Source: Ricinus communis (taxonomy: Eukaryota; Streptophyta; Magnoliopsida; Malpighiales; Euphorbiaceae). Taken from it: a DNA stretch of 64,000 bases. Shown piece after piece: positions 36,030 through 48,414 of this stretch. The notes beneath the pieces are model-generated. The model was not told the DNA's origin, did no database searches, and was given only the letters and a program-made list of their open reading frames with translations. The translations under genes were made by a program, and so were the position numbers. The number at the start of each line of letters is the position of its first letter. Position 1 is the stretch's first letter. The DNA lies in the NCBI RefSeq assembly GCF_019578655.1, contig NC_063260.1, positions 21,662,888 to 21,726,887 on the forward strand, written 5' to 3'.

Positions 36030-36400
36030 AAAGCAAAAGATATATATTTAACAGAAAATAGTATACACTAAATATATATCCCATATTTCAATCCCTTTCA
36101 AATAAAGCAAAATGTAAATTCAAAAAAATTCGAATAGTAAATAGTATATGTTTGTTAAATAATAGTATACTTTATGTATCTTAAATTTTTTTAAAAATAA
36201 AATAGAATAAAATTAAAAAAAGTTCAACAACAAAAGATATATGTTTATTAAAACATGATACATGATTGATATTTGTAAAGCATCTGAAATTTTTTAAATC
36301 AAGACAAAATTCCACTCAAAGAACGTTTAACAACAAAAAGTATATGTTTACTAAAATATGATATACGGTATGTATCTATAAAGTATTTAAAACTAATTTT
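36030..36400. repeat. Degenerate tandem repeat, period about 100 bases
   Basis: Four diverged units share AACAAAAGATATATGTTTA followed by (T/A)AAA(A/T)TA(G/T)TATAC and a GTATCT...AA(A/G)(G/C) segment. They start near 36031, 36131, 36228 and 36330. Confidence 0.55.
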
Positions 36401-38788
36401 CATTTTACGTAGAAACTTCATCTTTATCTTTGTATATAACTTTTTTTTTCTCTCTTCGATTTTCTATCTCATGTTGTCATTTTTCTCTCTTTTTTTTTTT
36501 TTTCTGGTTTGACTATTTTAACCTTTCAACTCCGATTATAAAAGTTCTTCAGATATTGCAATTCTTTTTCACCTTTTGTTTCGTCAGAAGAGGTCTAGAT
36601 CTGCAAATCGATAATGCAAGGGTTCAATATTTATTCCTCTCTCGTTGTCGTTGTCCATTCAACCACCTGCCAGTCTCATTTTTCAAATTCGACATTGAAA
36701 TAAACACCACGCTCTTAAAAAAATTTAATTTAGTTATGATAACATCTGAGATTTCCGTTTGACCAAAATTTATTAAAAAATATAAAAAAGAAAATAAAAA
36801 TATATATTTTTAAAAAATAGCAATGAATAATTAAAAAAATAAAAAAAAAATTATAATTATTTAAAAAAAATGACTAACCGATGAGATTTTCTCATAACTT
36901 GAAGATACTAAACTATAATCTAATGGTCATATGGCCCAATCCTGAATGTTGTTCTAACTTCTAAGCATAAGGAATGGTGATATTATGGCTTAAATCTATA
37001 ATAATATCAAAATCGGCCTAAATCAAGTATTTATCAAATCAGAATACAAATTTACTTTTAATACAATATAAGTGTCTAAAAGAATCATATTATTGAATGA
37101 TATTTAAACATTTTAAAAAGATTCATATTTGTACTTGCGTTATTATTTTATAATAGTTTTTGTTTTAATAATGTATGAGTTTATAGGTTTTATCTTTTAT
37201 TGTTTTAATTAATAACGAAAAACTCACAATGATTATTAAGGGAGCTTATAATATTAATTTATAATATATATTAACTTCTTTTTGTTTATCAAGAATTCCC
37301 ATACCAAGAGAATGGATTATCCAAGAACTAATTTCATTCCTTTCCCAATGAAAAGCCCTGAGAAAAATTAACAGTAAGATACTCTTTTATATATGTATGT
37401 ATTTCTTTTTTCTTTTTCTTTTTTTTTTTTGCCCTCTCCTTTGACTCCAATTATTCAGTATTAAGCTGAGGAATTCTTTCAATACAAAATTAATGAATAA
37501 CTTTTACAAGCATCAACGACTGATGTTCTAATAGAGTAATGGTAACAATACCGAGATCTAAACTTAAAGGTGAGGCCATGAGTGCAACTATTCCCCCCCA
37601 CACATGTAATCTTAAATTTTGCCACACAAAGACAAATCATTTCCTTGGTAAATCGCCCATTTGTGGATCCAATTTGGGTGCTTCAGTTGTGGGCGTACCC
37701 CACTCCACTCCACTCCACCTCACCTCAGCACACCATTACCAAAACTCTCAATTACAAGAAGATTCTGCTCTATCTTTGTCTTGTCCATTCACTATAAAAG
37801 GGAGACAAGGTGTGGGTTACCATGTCACTCATATTCTTGATTTCTAAGTGAAGATTATGGACATCAGCATTATGTATCGGCACTTTACCTTCATTAGTGG
37901 TAGGAATCTAATATGGCAAAATGAGTGGTGTCACCTTATCATACTAAATTTCTTGTTGCACTCATTTATCTGAATGAAAAATAAAATCTCTAAAAGTTGG
38001 TCAATCTTACATCACTTAAGAGAGACCTCCATCACTTCCATCTCCAGAAAATTCTATTCCTGCATTTATCTTTGTTTTCTTTACTAGAGAATCCCCATAA
38101 AGTAAAGTTTCCACAAAACAAGAGATGCCTTGTTCTGTAAACTTTTAGAACAGAAATGCTCATTTTACACTCTTTTTGACCCTCTGAATTTGATATATGC
38201 CTATTTCCTCTTACATGCGAGCTAAAACAGGTAGAATATAGTCTGATATTCATTTATTAGATGAGGAACAGATTGTGCTGATGTTATGCTTTGAATTCCC
38301 TTCATCAATCTTATCTTAGTCCTGCTTATGATAAGGCATGAGGAGAAACTCATCAACTAGTAGCTTATCATGCCACTTACTATATCATATAAATAATCAG
38401 AAACCAACAGCATCAACCTGCAGCATGTTTCATGCAAAGACTTGATGAAAAGAAGTATAGCTGTATATGATATGTTCGCTGGTATGTACCTAAAAAAGAG
38501 TTTTAACTCGTATAATAATGGTGTGGATAATTTCCATTCATTCAGGTGTTGTATATTGCCTGATATATTCAGTAGTGCCAGATCTAAATAACTGAATGTT
38601 ACATGTATACAAACTAACAGCACAATAATTCTTTTGAAAGACATGAGATGTCGTATTTCTGTAAAATATTCTCTCTTTTATCAGCTAAATTTTCAATGAA
38701 AGAATTTGTAAATATTACCAACCAAAAAATAAGGGGGAACACATATAAGCATGGTATTGGTGGACAAACAGAAATCTGTTTGTTACCA

Positions 38789-40948
38789 CTACAAAACGGG
38801 TACCGATATAGACATGGGCACTGAGACGTCTCCTACGAAGCTTGTATCTCGAGTTGTAGCAGAGTTGCCGGCGAATGCATATCCAGCACCCAGTCCACCA
38901 AAATGTAAGGCATGATTCTCACGCCGTTGAAACACTCTAGCCAGTGATGCCGCCTTTCTTCTTGCCCGTTTTGTACCAGTAAATAGCAGAGTCTGAATCA
39001 AACCAGCCAATGTTGGTGCCCTGAGCACTCTCTCAGTTGCAGCTGCCCCACCACTCCTGCACAACTCAAGCAATGCTGCAACGGCATTTTCTTTCCCTCT
39101 TGGACTCCCACACCGCATCATTCCTATTAGTCCTGCCACAGCCATCTCCTCGCTACCCACTGCTTCAGCCCCAACTGGCTGCCTAACTATTAATGCCAAT
39201 GCACCTGCTGCTTCCTCTGCGACTCCTTCATTTCCCAAAGCCCCCACTAGCGCTGTAACAGCCCCTGCCTTGATCATTCTCGCACAATTCTCTGTGTGAG
39301 TTGACAGATTAAATAAAGCCGTCACAGCATCCTTCTTTCCACGAGATGTTCCTACCCCCAACAGTCCTGCCAGGGCTTCGATTGCCCCTCCCTCATCTGC
39401 TATTCTCTTCTTGTAATCATGGACAGCTGACAGGCTGAACAACGTTGCTGCTGCATTTTCCCTTGCCTCTGTTGTGAGCCCAAACCTCAATACTTCAACA
39501 ATTGATCCCAAACACCCTTCTTCATCCATGATACGGCTTTTGTTTTTGTCATAGATTGAAAGATTGAGCATTGCTGTCACAGAATTCTCTTGAGCAACAG
39601 GATTTGGGGATGATAGAAGGTTGCGGAGATGGGGAATTGCCCCAGCTTCTGCAATAAAAGCACGGTTTTCTTTTCCAGTTTTTGCTAACAATCGGATCTC
39701 ACGAGCAGCAGTAGTCTTTGCATTTTGTGATCCATTAGCTAGTTGTTGAATAAGAAGTGTCGCAGTGGCTCTATTGGCTTCAATTGCAGCTTTGGTAGGT
39801 GAGGCTGCGGCGAAACCCTCTGCAGAAGAGTCTGTATTCTCAGGGGGTTCATAGGGGATTCCATGAGCAGTACACCATTGTACAATCAAATTCCTCAGAG
39901 CCCGGTTTGGAACAAACCGTGTGTTAATGAGCATTTGCCCAGTCTTTGGGCAAGTACAATGGCCTTCCTCCACCCACCTGGATATCGAACTCCGATCATA
40001 TGTCTGTCCGGTAGAAATTATCACTGGATCTTTCATCAAATCTAATGATATTGGGCAACAAAAATCCTTTGGTACAGTGATGAAAGTGTCAGCAATCTCT
40101 TGAGTGATCAACCCTTTTCTCGGCTTCTTCTGATTCCCAAATTGCAACTCCGCCTCATTTTCCTCAAACCCAAAAAGCAAAAACCTGCAGTACCTTGTAA
40201 TTGCAACAAGCCCATTAAGCACCGAAGCCGTTGGTTCAATATCTCCCTCATGATTAACAATTTGCTCCTCCAAGAACTCAATCTCCGCTCTACAACTCTT
40301 GGCATCCCCAATCCCCAAACTATCCACAAAGAACAACCTTAAATCCACCAAATTAGGAATCCTCCCATTCTCAAATTCATCAAGAAATGAAAACAACTTA
40401 ACCCTCAAAGCCTCATCTTTCTCATCAATATATAACCTAGCTTTCCTTGCTTGTTTTTGCATGAGCTCAATCTGTTCGCGAACATCCTCACTTAATTCAA
40501 TATCATTTAACGGAAATACATCCAAAAGGGTAGAAATTTCTTGATTCAGATCATGAAAATGGCCTGAAATCGACTGGTTTTGAAGCAATAACCACAACTT
40601 ACTAGATTGTGTACAATAATCAAGCAATATTTTTGACCGGTACAAAAGCAAATAAAGTTCTTTAAAACAAACAATCCCTGTTGAAGACAACTTAGTAGAA
40701 GAACCAATCCCAGACTCCGTCAAATACTCCAACAAAACAACGAAAAATTCAATCTTTCTAATCAAAGACCGAGAATTCTTTCTCTGGAAGAACATAGATT
40801 TTCCCGAGAAACAAGCGACCAACTCGGTTGACACCGACACAAGAGTCTGTACAAGAGCGACATCGGTTAAATCAACCGGAGCCAAGAAAGCCTCTAACGA
40901 CGGCGATCTTCGACGTCGTAGAGACGAAAATATAGCCGCTGACGCCAT
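38789..40948 (-). CDS. PUB17: U-box/ARM-repeat E3 ubiquitin ligase PUB17
   Basis: A single exon of 719 residues. The N-terminus MASAAIFSSLRRRRSPSLEA is characteristic of PUB17 (the tobacco homolog is ACRE276). A UND-type helical region covers about residues 25-265. The U-box spans about 292-365 (VPKDFCCPISLDLMKDPVII, GQTYDRSSISRWVEEG, CPKTGQ, LRNLIVQWC). Armadillo repeats run from about 395 to 690, with recurring AVTALFNLS and AAGALALI motifs. U-box proteins recruit an E2 and move ubiquitin to substrates held by the ARM repeats. PUB17/ACRE276 is known as a positive regulator of hypersensitive cell death and defence; that role is inherited here by homology. No truncation is visible. The start is the only sensible ATG. 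Confidence 0.96.
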   Translation of the reverse strand: MASAAIFSSLRRRRSPSLEAFLAPVDLTDVALVQTLVSVSTELVACFSGKSMFFQRKNSRSLIRKIEFFVVLLEYLTESGIGSSTKLSSTGIVCFKELYLLLYRSKILLDYCTQSSKLWLLLQNQSISGHFHDLNQEISTLLDVFPLNDIELSEDVREQIELMQKQARKARLYIDEKDEALRVKLFSFLDEFENGRIPNLVDLRLFFVDSLGIGDAKSCRAEIEFLEEQIVNHEGDIEPTASVLNGLVAITRYCRFLLFGFEENEAELQFGNQKKPRKGLITQEIADTFITVPKDFCCPISLDLMKDPVIISTGQTYDRSSISRWVEEGHCTCPKTGQMLINTRFVPNRALRNLIVQWCTAHGIPYEPPENTDSSAEGFAAASPTKAAIEANRATATLLIQQLANGSQNAKTTAAREIRLLAKTGKENRAFIAEAGAIPHLRNLLSSPNPVAQENSVTAMLNLSIYDKNKSRIMDEEGCLGSIVEVLRFGLTTEARENAAATLFSLSAVHDYKKRIADEGGAIEALAGLLGVGTSRGKKDAVTALFNLSTHTENCARMIKAGAVTALVGALGNEGVAEEAAGALALIVRQPVGAEAVGSEEMAVAGLIGMMRCGSPRGKENAVAALLELCRSGGAAATERVLRAPTLAGLIQTLLFTGTKRARRKAASLARVFQRRENHALHFGGLGAGYAFAGNSATTRDTSFVGDVSVPMSISVPVL

Positions 40949-42400
40949 ATTTTAGATCTAATTGTAGGGATTCTATTGAAGCAACAACAACCCTTTTGTT
41001 AATTCTATTTACTTTTTCAGCAAAATCAAGATCTTTGCAGCTCCAAAGTCTCCTTCTTTGTCTACTTCTGTTGAAATGAAAAAAAAGAAATAAGAGAAAG
41101 AACAAGAGGGGAAGAAAAAAATGGCTTACTCTCTGTTCTGGGTATCGTTAGTTTGAGTCTTTAAGAGAGAAAAAGAATTCGATCCTTGTAAAGAAAATAT
41201 GGGAATTTTTAAAAGAGAATTGGCTAATCCGCGTTTTTGAGAGAGTGAGAGAAAGGCAAGAAATGAAGGGAAGGGAAGGGAAGGGAAGAGAAAAAGGGAC
41301 TGAATTTCCTATGGCTTTTGGTTTTGTTTTTAATAATTTTTTTTCTTTTGGTTTCTCTCTCTAGAATGGAAAATTCAATGCAGTTTTGGTGAAAAGGACA
41401 TGTATGGTTTGTCTTTGATAATTATCCAGATTCGTGTTCCGTTCGTTTCTTCTTCTTTCTTCTGCTCTACAGTATATAGATGCAGAGTATTTATCACAAA
41501 GTATTGTATTCCACCTCCTCCCTGTCCTATGCAGACAAACAAGTTGGTCTTTAGCTTAACTCTCCCCTTCATTACCAAAATTGGCATTTACCTGTTCTTC
41601 TATTTACAAGTACTTATTAATCTACCTTAGTTTTTATGATTACCATGAAATTTTAGATAATTCTTACTTAAGATAAGCACAATTAGCAAGAGATTATGTG
41701 TACTTGGAACATATAAGCTGTATATAGCTATCATATTACCTCTATATTGCTGTAAACATATCCAAAAAGGGTACACTTTTTATGTCTTAAATTAGCCTTT
41801 GGATTTACAATGAGGTCATTTGTCAGTTAGAGACAGAGACAAGGATCTTTCTCTACCGACTTGGTTTTTCTTTCTTTTCAACTCTTTATTGTTATTGTGG
41901 TTAAAATGCCTTTTTCTGCACCAAATAAAAATTAATATGGTTATGACTTATGACTATGATTCATGGCCTTTTGCTTTTGTATATTTCAAAAATAAAGCCA
42001 GTTTTTTTCTTTTTTTCTTTTTTCTTTTTTGCATAGGACTTGCTTTCCTCTGCTTCTCTTCTAGTTGTAGGGGTTGACCAAATAAAGAGCGTGGGGACGT
42101 TAGACCCCACGCGAAATTTGGGCGCGTACAGAGTTTCTTTAACGGAGATATTATTTTAAGAGTCCAAGCATAATTTTATTATCCAAGCTGTCAGTACCAA
42201 AATTTTCTAACTTTGACTAAAACAAACTTTTTTAAGAAAAATTGTCCAAAAAACATAAGTTGACTTGACGCTTTAAAAAAGAAAAAAAGAAACTCGAGAC
42301 GCAAGGCACACAACACATTGTTGGACTTTCACGAAGAGAAAACAAGAACAAAAATTATAAAAGCAAAAGGTACAACTTTGCGTGACAGCCAGTAGCTATA
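40949..42400 (-). promoter_or_regulatory. PUB17 leader and upstream region with W-box cluster
   Basis: The leader and proximal region include an AAGGG pentanucleotide run (about 41266-41288). Farther upstream, four W-box cores TTGAC lie within 200 bases: 42074-42079 (TTGACC), 42213-42218 (TTGACT), 42260-42265 (TTGACT) and 42265-42270 (TTGACG). WRKY factors bind such sites, which fits a defence-induced gene, but activity is inferred. A perfect 8-bp stem GCGTGGGG/CCCCACGC with an 8-base loop lies at 42089-42112. Confidence 0.45.
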
Positions 42401-44467
42401 AAAATGTTTCACCCCCAATCCTAGCACTCCACGTTTGCAGAGTTTGGAAAAGTGGGTCCTATTAAGTTGGTTGGTGCAGAGAGAGCAGCTTATTAAAGCA
42501 GCCGTTGGTTCTGGTTTTTGCCTAAGGGTCTAATCAGTTAGGCCATAACCTCGCCGTTGCTTAGGAATTTACCACCACCCCCGTCTCTACCTAACCCTTT
42601 TAAAGAAAAGAATATGTGATTCTTGGCAGTTCATGATCAATAAAATAATCTTAATTTTTTAATATGTAATAATTGATCATTTTTAAAAAAACTTACTTCA
42701 TTTTCCATATTAAATAATCAATAGCTTTATCATTAATGATTGACAAAATTTTAAAATTCTTTATAATTGTTACTTATTACAGAAATATTCTAAAAGATAC
42801 TAAATTATGATACCATCTTATAATTTTCATTATAAGTTCAATTTGTATCAATTTTATTAATAGCTGATTAAGGATTTTAATCTAAATCAACTGAAATAAT
42901 TATAATTAAAATAAATTTTAATAAAATGAGCAAAATTCTTAAAATGGATATTACTATTATTAAATTAATAAAGTTTATAATATTAAAGTATTATTTCCAA
43001 CTTTACTATTACGTTTTCTTTTTTTTTATATTTATCTCTATATTTTTTATAACTATTTCAAATATAATATTTATTTAAAATAAATTCTACGGGTGCTATT
43101 TAACACAAAACATATAAAAAATTATTTGCAACTGAAATAAATTTCTAAAGATGTTTTGATAAACTATTTTACTAGTAATTATTTCTTAATATTTATAATC
43201 GGTGATAAATTTAAAATTATCAAATACATTTTTTTATATATATGCCAATAATTAAAAAATGTCAATCAACACAAAATTATTTTAGAACGTTTTTTTATGG
43301 AAACCATTCTTTTTATTGAAAACTAAATATCTAATTTATATTTTCATAATTGAAAATATTTTTTTTATATAAAGATTATAATTTTGAATTTATAAATAGT
43401 CTACTTTGGATACATTAAGCTTATGTTATTTTATAATTTTTATTCTTTTATAAATTCAATAAATAAATATTTAAATAATATTTTATCTACCAAATATAAT
43501 AGCTATAAAAGAGTGTATTGTATTAATAAAACATATCTTTCTTTTTTATATTTTATTAAAAAAATGAAAAACATCATATATATTCTAAATAATTTGTAAA
43601 TTTGTATTACTTGATGAATATGTTGTTGACTTAATAAAAGGGGTGAATGTCAAAAGATGTTATGATAGCATATAAAGGGCAGTTAATGGAGAGTTTGCAA
43701 ACGATAATCATTATAATAGGGTCATGTTTCCTTTTTTTCTTTTTTTGTCCAATCTCTTTCTAATTTGGAATTAGTACCCTGTAGCACCGGATTCTAACTC
43801 CTTCAATACGAGAAACCATTTTACATCCTTACTAAAGTAAATCATTTTCCTAATTTCACATTTGTCACTATCGGCCTCTAACGAGATACATAATATTACC
43901 TAATTCTTTTTCTATATTTATGTGTGCTTTTAATTATTTGATGAAAAGAAAATACAAAATCAATGAGAACACTACTACAGTGACAACAACAGTAATAACC
44001 ATGTCTTTATATAAAACCTGCTGTCCCTGTTTCATTGATGATGCGTAAATCGCTATGACAATTGTCAGGTTACTAGTGGATATCATATATTTCACAGTAT
44101 TACGGACATGATAATATAAAAGCCTGCTGACATTTCCTGTGATCCATATAAGAAAATTAGTAATATTCTTTAAAAGAATTACAAATACCATATTATGCAT
44201 TCACGTATGTCCATATTACTGTACAATAAAAAGAAATATAAATTAGTTATTAAAATATACATGCAAAAATACTGTGAAAGAAAATTTATTAAGCTCAGAT
44301 TGAAATATATTAAAAGATTTGAACTCTCAGGTATAATGTTCTATGGCTCGTGAATTAAATGCTGAAAGATCACCGGCGAAACAGTCATCTTGAAACGACA
44401 AGCCCCTTAACTCCACCTGTCATGTGTTCACCATGGATTCGTTGACACGTTGCAGGCCAATTTAGTG

Positions 44468-44652
44468 CCACGTGCACGTAGTGGATCGATATGATGACAA
44501 GTCAAGGAAAAGGACGGCCTATGGTTGGACCGTGAAGTTAATTTGCACCGCTGAATATGTGGTGTCAATAACAAAAGTAAAATAATAAACTCGTTCGCCG
44601 GTAATCTTATTTTCTTCACGGAGTTTAGCAGTTAGCTGCGCCACGTCACGTG
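44468..44652. promoter_or_regulatory. Pair of G-box clusters without an obvious gene
   Basis: CACGTG at 44469-44474 is followed by GCACGT. CACGTCACGTG at 44642-44652 contains a second perfect G-box and an overlapping CACGTC. The block is clearly less AT-rich than its surroundings. It lies about 500 bases upstream of the small plus-strand frame at 45159. Confidence 0.4.
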
Positions 44653-45158
44653 TTGCTGAAATCACCGGCTGTTACCGCGTTAATGCTGGCAAGGCTGACT
44701 CTGCTATGGGTTTGAGTAGGCCATTTGTGCTCGCGCATTAATTGGCATTTCGCAAGTCGGTATCGATTTATAAAAGTATTTAAAGTTAAGCCGATATTGA
44801 CTATGTTGAATTCCCTCAAATGAAAAGAGAAAAAAAAAACTATATTGAGTTTGCATCAGAATATATTAATATCATAATGGTCGTTTTAAAGCACATGGGA
44901 CTTACTGGATCATAATAGATAACTGTTCCTGATCAAAATTCAAATTAAAATAATGCAGCTGGAAATGAAAATTGATGAAAGTTCTTGTAAAAGAAGCCCC
45001 GGAACTAATCAAACTTCAGGCAATTTGAAAATGCGCTTAGTGCATGTAAAGCACTGGCATAAAATATAACACATTCAAAAGTTTAAGATATTATATTTTC
45101 TTAAAACTTAAGCCACTTTATAATGGGGTTGCTGTCCTCCACGGAAAGAAGAAATCAA

Positions 45159-45311
45159 ATGGCCAAGACATTGATTTCTTTTTCCTCCTTTCTTCTGGTA
45201 CATATATGTTACTTAAGTTTATCTCAAGCCCATATTTTAAAGCTGGAAATATTGGAGATTTTTTATGATTATATTGCAGATGCATTACACGGCGTGCAGC
45301 TTAATGCCTAA
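45159..45311 (+). CDS. Doubtful small ORF with signal-peptide-like start
   Basis: This 50-codon frame begins MAKTLISFSSFLLVHICYLS, which has the n- and h-regions of a signal peptide ending near SQAH. The frame is also open 12 codons upstream to an ATG at 45123. The rest is short and matches no peptide family I recognise. G-boxes lie about 500 bases upstream. It could be a small secreted peptide, an eroded first exon or chance; I favour the last two. Confidence 0.2.
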   Translation: MAKTLISFSSFLLVHICYLSLSQAHILKLEILEIFYDYIADALHGVQLNA

Positions 45312-48300
45312 GCTTAGGGTTTAGGCCTCAAAAGCAAAAGGGACTCTTGAATTTTTATATACATGTGGGATAAGAAGATTGATCCTTTTTTCTTTTTTTC
45401 TATAATTATTGATAGACTTTAAATTTAAGTTTACTGTTTAGGGCTCCAAACTTTTATGTCGACATACGAAACTCTTTTTTATTTATCTTTTTTGGATTCT
45501 AAATCTTAATTTTAATATTTAGATGTCCAATGTTTTCTTTAATTTTATTTGTTTAGATTTAATCTTTTCGTCAATATATTTTTGTAAGTTACATCTGTCT
45601 AAAATTTAATTTTATTGTTTATTATTTTTATGCACAAAAGTGCAATTAAAAAAAAGGTATAAACCAAGTGCTAGAGTATTTATTTGTTTTTATTTTAACA
45701 AAATAATATTAAGAACTCTAAATTATCAGTGGGAAGAATTTATTTTATAAAAAAAATTGTTTGGCAATTCTGTAATTTAAAAATAAAAATAAATAAATTT
45801 TAAGTAATTTCTTACAAAAAAAAGTATTATTTATATTAATAAGGAGCTAAAACTAAGACTCTCCTACCGCACTATATATAGGCTTGACTTGAGGCGGCTC
45901 TGACAGCGTGAAATCAAGTCGATCACGTACATGTCCGAATAAACAGCATCCTAAAATAGCAGATTAAATTGACTTCAGTGCTAGTGCCATATATTGAGCT
46001 ACTAACGTTGGATCATCCAGCATTTTATATTTGTTTTATAAGGTAAATTACTATCAAGTCTCTGATATTAGATTATAGTTAACAGGGCAGAGATCTTCTC
46101 TTTTCGCCAATTAATTAAAATGCTTTTATATTTTAATTCTATTAATTATGAAATCTTTTTGTCTACTTTTTCTCATTTTAAAATAAGCCTGCAGTTTAAA
46201 TAATCGAAAGTGAGACTTGAGATTTTTAAACCTCATTTGATTTATATCATTATAAATCAGATATATGGAGAAAAAGAGAATAAAATCTCTCCTTTCAATT
46301 TCATCGCTTTTCTTTACTAATTATCTTTTTTTCTATTTTTTTATTAAATTGGTTGTTGGACATTAGAGTATAAATTGATAAAGAAAACGAGATTAGATTT
46401 TCATTGTTTTTTTTTTTTTATGAATCTTATAATCTTCTATTATCTATAATATTTTCAGAAATAAGGAAAATGTCATCCACAAACTAATTAAAACAGGCAT
46501 TAGTGCATGGAAGGGCGACACCTTTAACAAGTGTTGCAATAAAAAGAAGACAGCTGTAAAATTTTATAGAGGGAGAAGAAAAGCACAAATCGTGCTATTA
46601 TATTCACATTTCTTACATGGTGCGAACCAACTTCGCATTTCCCACAAGCCAAAAGCATATAAAACATTCTCAATAGTAAAACTTGGGACCTAAAGGATGA
46701 CATTTTGGCTTTAAGGAAGAAAAAAGTAGAATTTTGTAACAATTACTAATGGTTTTATGCTATATTTGTAAAGAGTAAGCTTTAAATCAGTAAGGTCCGA
46801 AAAATATATGAATTACGACATAAGCTTTTAAAGACGTACTAATTCAATTGTCAGAAAGAGATAACTCTACCTAAGATTTTAGGTTCTTAATAATAATAGT
46901 CTACCTTTTCTATAAATAATAAGTTAAAGCCTAAATTCAATCGTGTACCTGAGACACAGAGGGGCTCCATGACTACCATCAAGAATTCTCATGAACAGCT
47001 AATGACTAATGAGAGATCTTAAAATTGTGTTTTTACATGGAATAAGCATGCTTACAGTTCACTATCATAATTCTATTGACAATTTTGAGATAAGAAAAGT
47101 TATTATTGGCTTTGAGCTATATGGGGCTTAATTATGCGTTGGATTATGTAATACTCTCTTATTTTTTGTTCTAATTGTTAGTTAAATAATTAACGGTCCT
47201 TCATTTATTCATATAAAAAATTATCATTAAAAGTTAAATTTTAATTTTTTGTTTTAAATTATAAAATCACAATTTAGTATATTTTAGAATTTTAATGTAA
47301 TTCTGGAATGCTTTATTTAAATCTCAATAGTTAAAAAATACATAACACTAATGGAATAGCTCTTATAAGATTATGTAAATAATTAACACTTAAGATATTT
47401 AACAAAGTAACAAAAAGAACTAATAATAGCAAATACTAAAAAACTAAATTTCTTAATATATGTATAAATTAAAAATAAATTATCTCATAATAAGTCCAGT
47501 CATCGGCGTTTTAATCTATAGGATAGCATTTGAAATAGTACTATTAATTAATCAAACTAGAGGTTATGAATAACTCCAAAGTCACTATAATAATAATAAT
47601 AAATAAAATTGCTCATAGTTATTAAAAAAAAATATGTATATATATATATAAAACTTGCCATCGTATGTTGATAATTGATTAGTGGCGCATTCTAGCAAAG
47701 TCCTCCCTCCTTTACATACCTGCTGGTGCTGCTTACTCGCTCTAGGTTCTGAGTTATTATAGTTTTACCTAATCCAGACAGACTTCAGATTAATATGACT
47801 AGTCAAAGACGAAATTAAATCAAGCCCATTAACTTTTACTTGGACTAGCTGCCTACTATATCGTATTGTTTGATTGCTATTTTCTCTGTTAAATCCCACA
47901 CTCATATAAATGGATACATGTCAAATTACCTGCGGTGGGTGGAGACTCTGCATATGCACAAAGCAAATGGGTTTTAGTACAAGGTATAGTGATATATACC
48001 TAGCTAAATACGAATGTCACCTTGCCTAGTACTTTTTACATCGCTAATTTATTCAGAAGTTTATATGAATAAATCGCTTTGATCAACGCATATGCATCAT
48101 GATAATAAAAAATGTAGGACTTTGTACTCTATTACACCAATCTCGGAGACCACTCATCGGATCTAACTTTATTTATAAGACAATACTATAAATATTCTGT
48201 TATTTTTCAGTTGTCAATGGCACAATTACAATTTTTTATATATTTTATCCTAGTCTTCACTCATATACTAACTTAAACATCGAAATGGTTTTTCAGATAC

Positions 48301-48403
48301 CACACTTGAGAGTTCTAACCTATTTAATTGCAACTATTCAAAAAATTTTCAAGTCAAAAATCCATACAGTTACAATCCAATCCCGACTGTATAATATAGT
48401 ATT

Positions 48404-48414
48404 ATTTTATAATT
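48404..48414. repeat. Left copy of the LINE target-site duplication
   Basis: ATTTTATAATT here recurs at 58754-58764, exactly at the other end of the LINE remnant once copia-B is removed. It directly follows the poly(A) of the LINE (seen as a T run at 48413-48419 on the plus strand). Confidence 0.6.

Larger units (their letters stand above)
32498..38788. other. Long AT-rich intergenic region
   Basis: No gene is supported across 6.3 kb. It contains a probable degenerate transposon-like block at about 34070-34735, a roughly 100-base tandem array at 36030-36400, and a short CCACT run near 37691-37715. A TATA-like CTATAAAAGG at about 37790 has no gene behind it. Frames at 36430-36762 and 37539-37847 are low-complexity or unrecognised. 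Confidence 0.65.
42401..48403. other. AT-rich intergenic region
   Basis: No gene is firmly supported. A GC-richer block at about 44380-44700 has ACGT-core elements. An 88-codon minus frame at 43934-44200 starts with ATG and ends in a hydrophobic segment (VITVVVTVVVFSLILYFLFI) but matches no family I know. Microsatellites occur at 47586-47601 (ATA) and 47637-47650 (TA). Confidence 0.6.

Noticed and set aside
36430..36762. 110-codon plus frame rich in Phe
   Set aside because: It is driven by T tracts (low complexity) and has no recognisable domain.
37539..37847. 102-codon ATG-initiated plus frame
   Set aside because: It spans the CCACT repeat and a TATA-like site, overlaps another open frame and matches nothing known.
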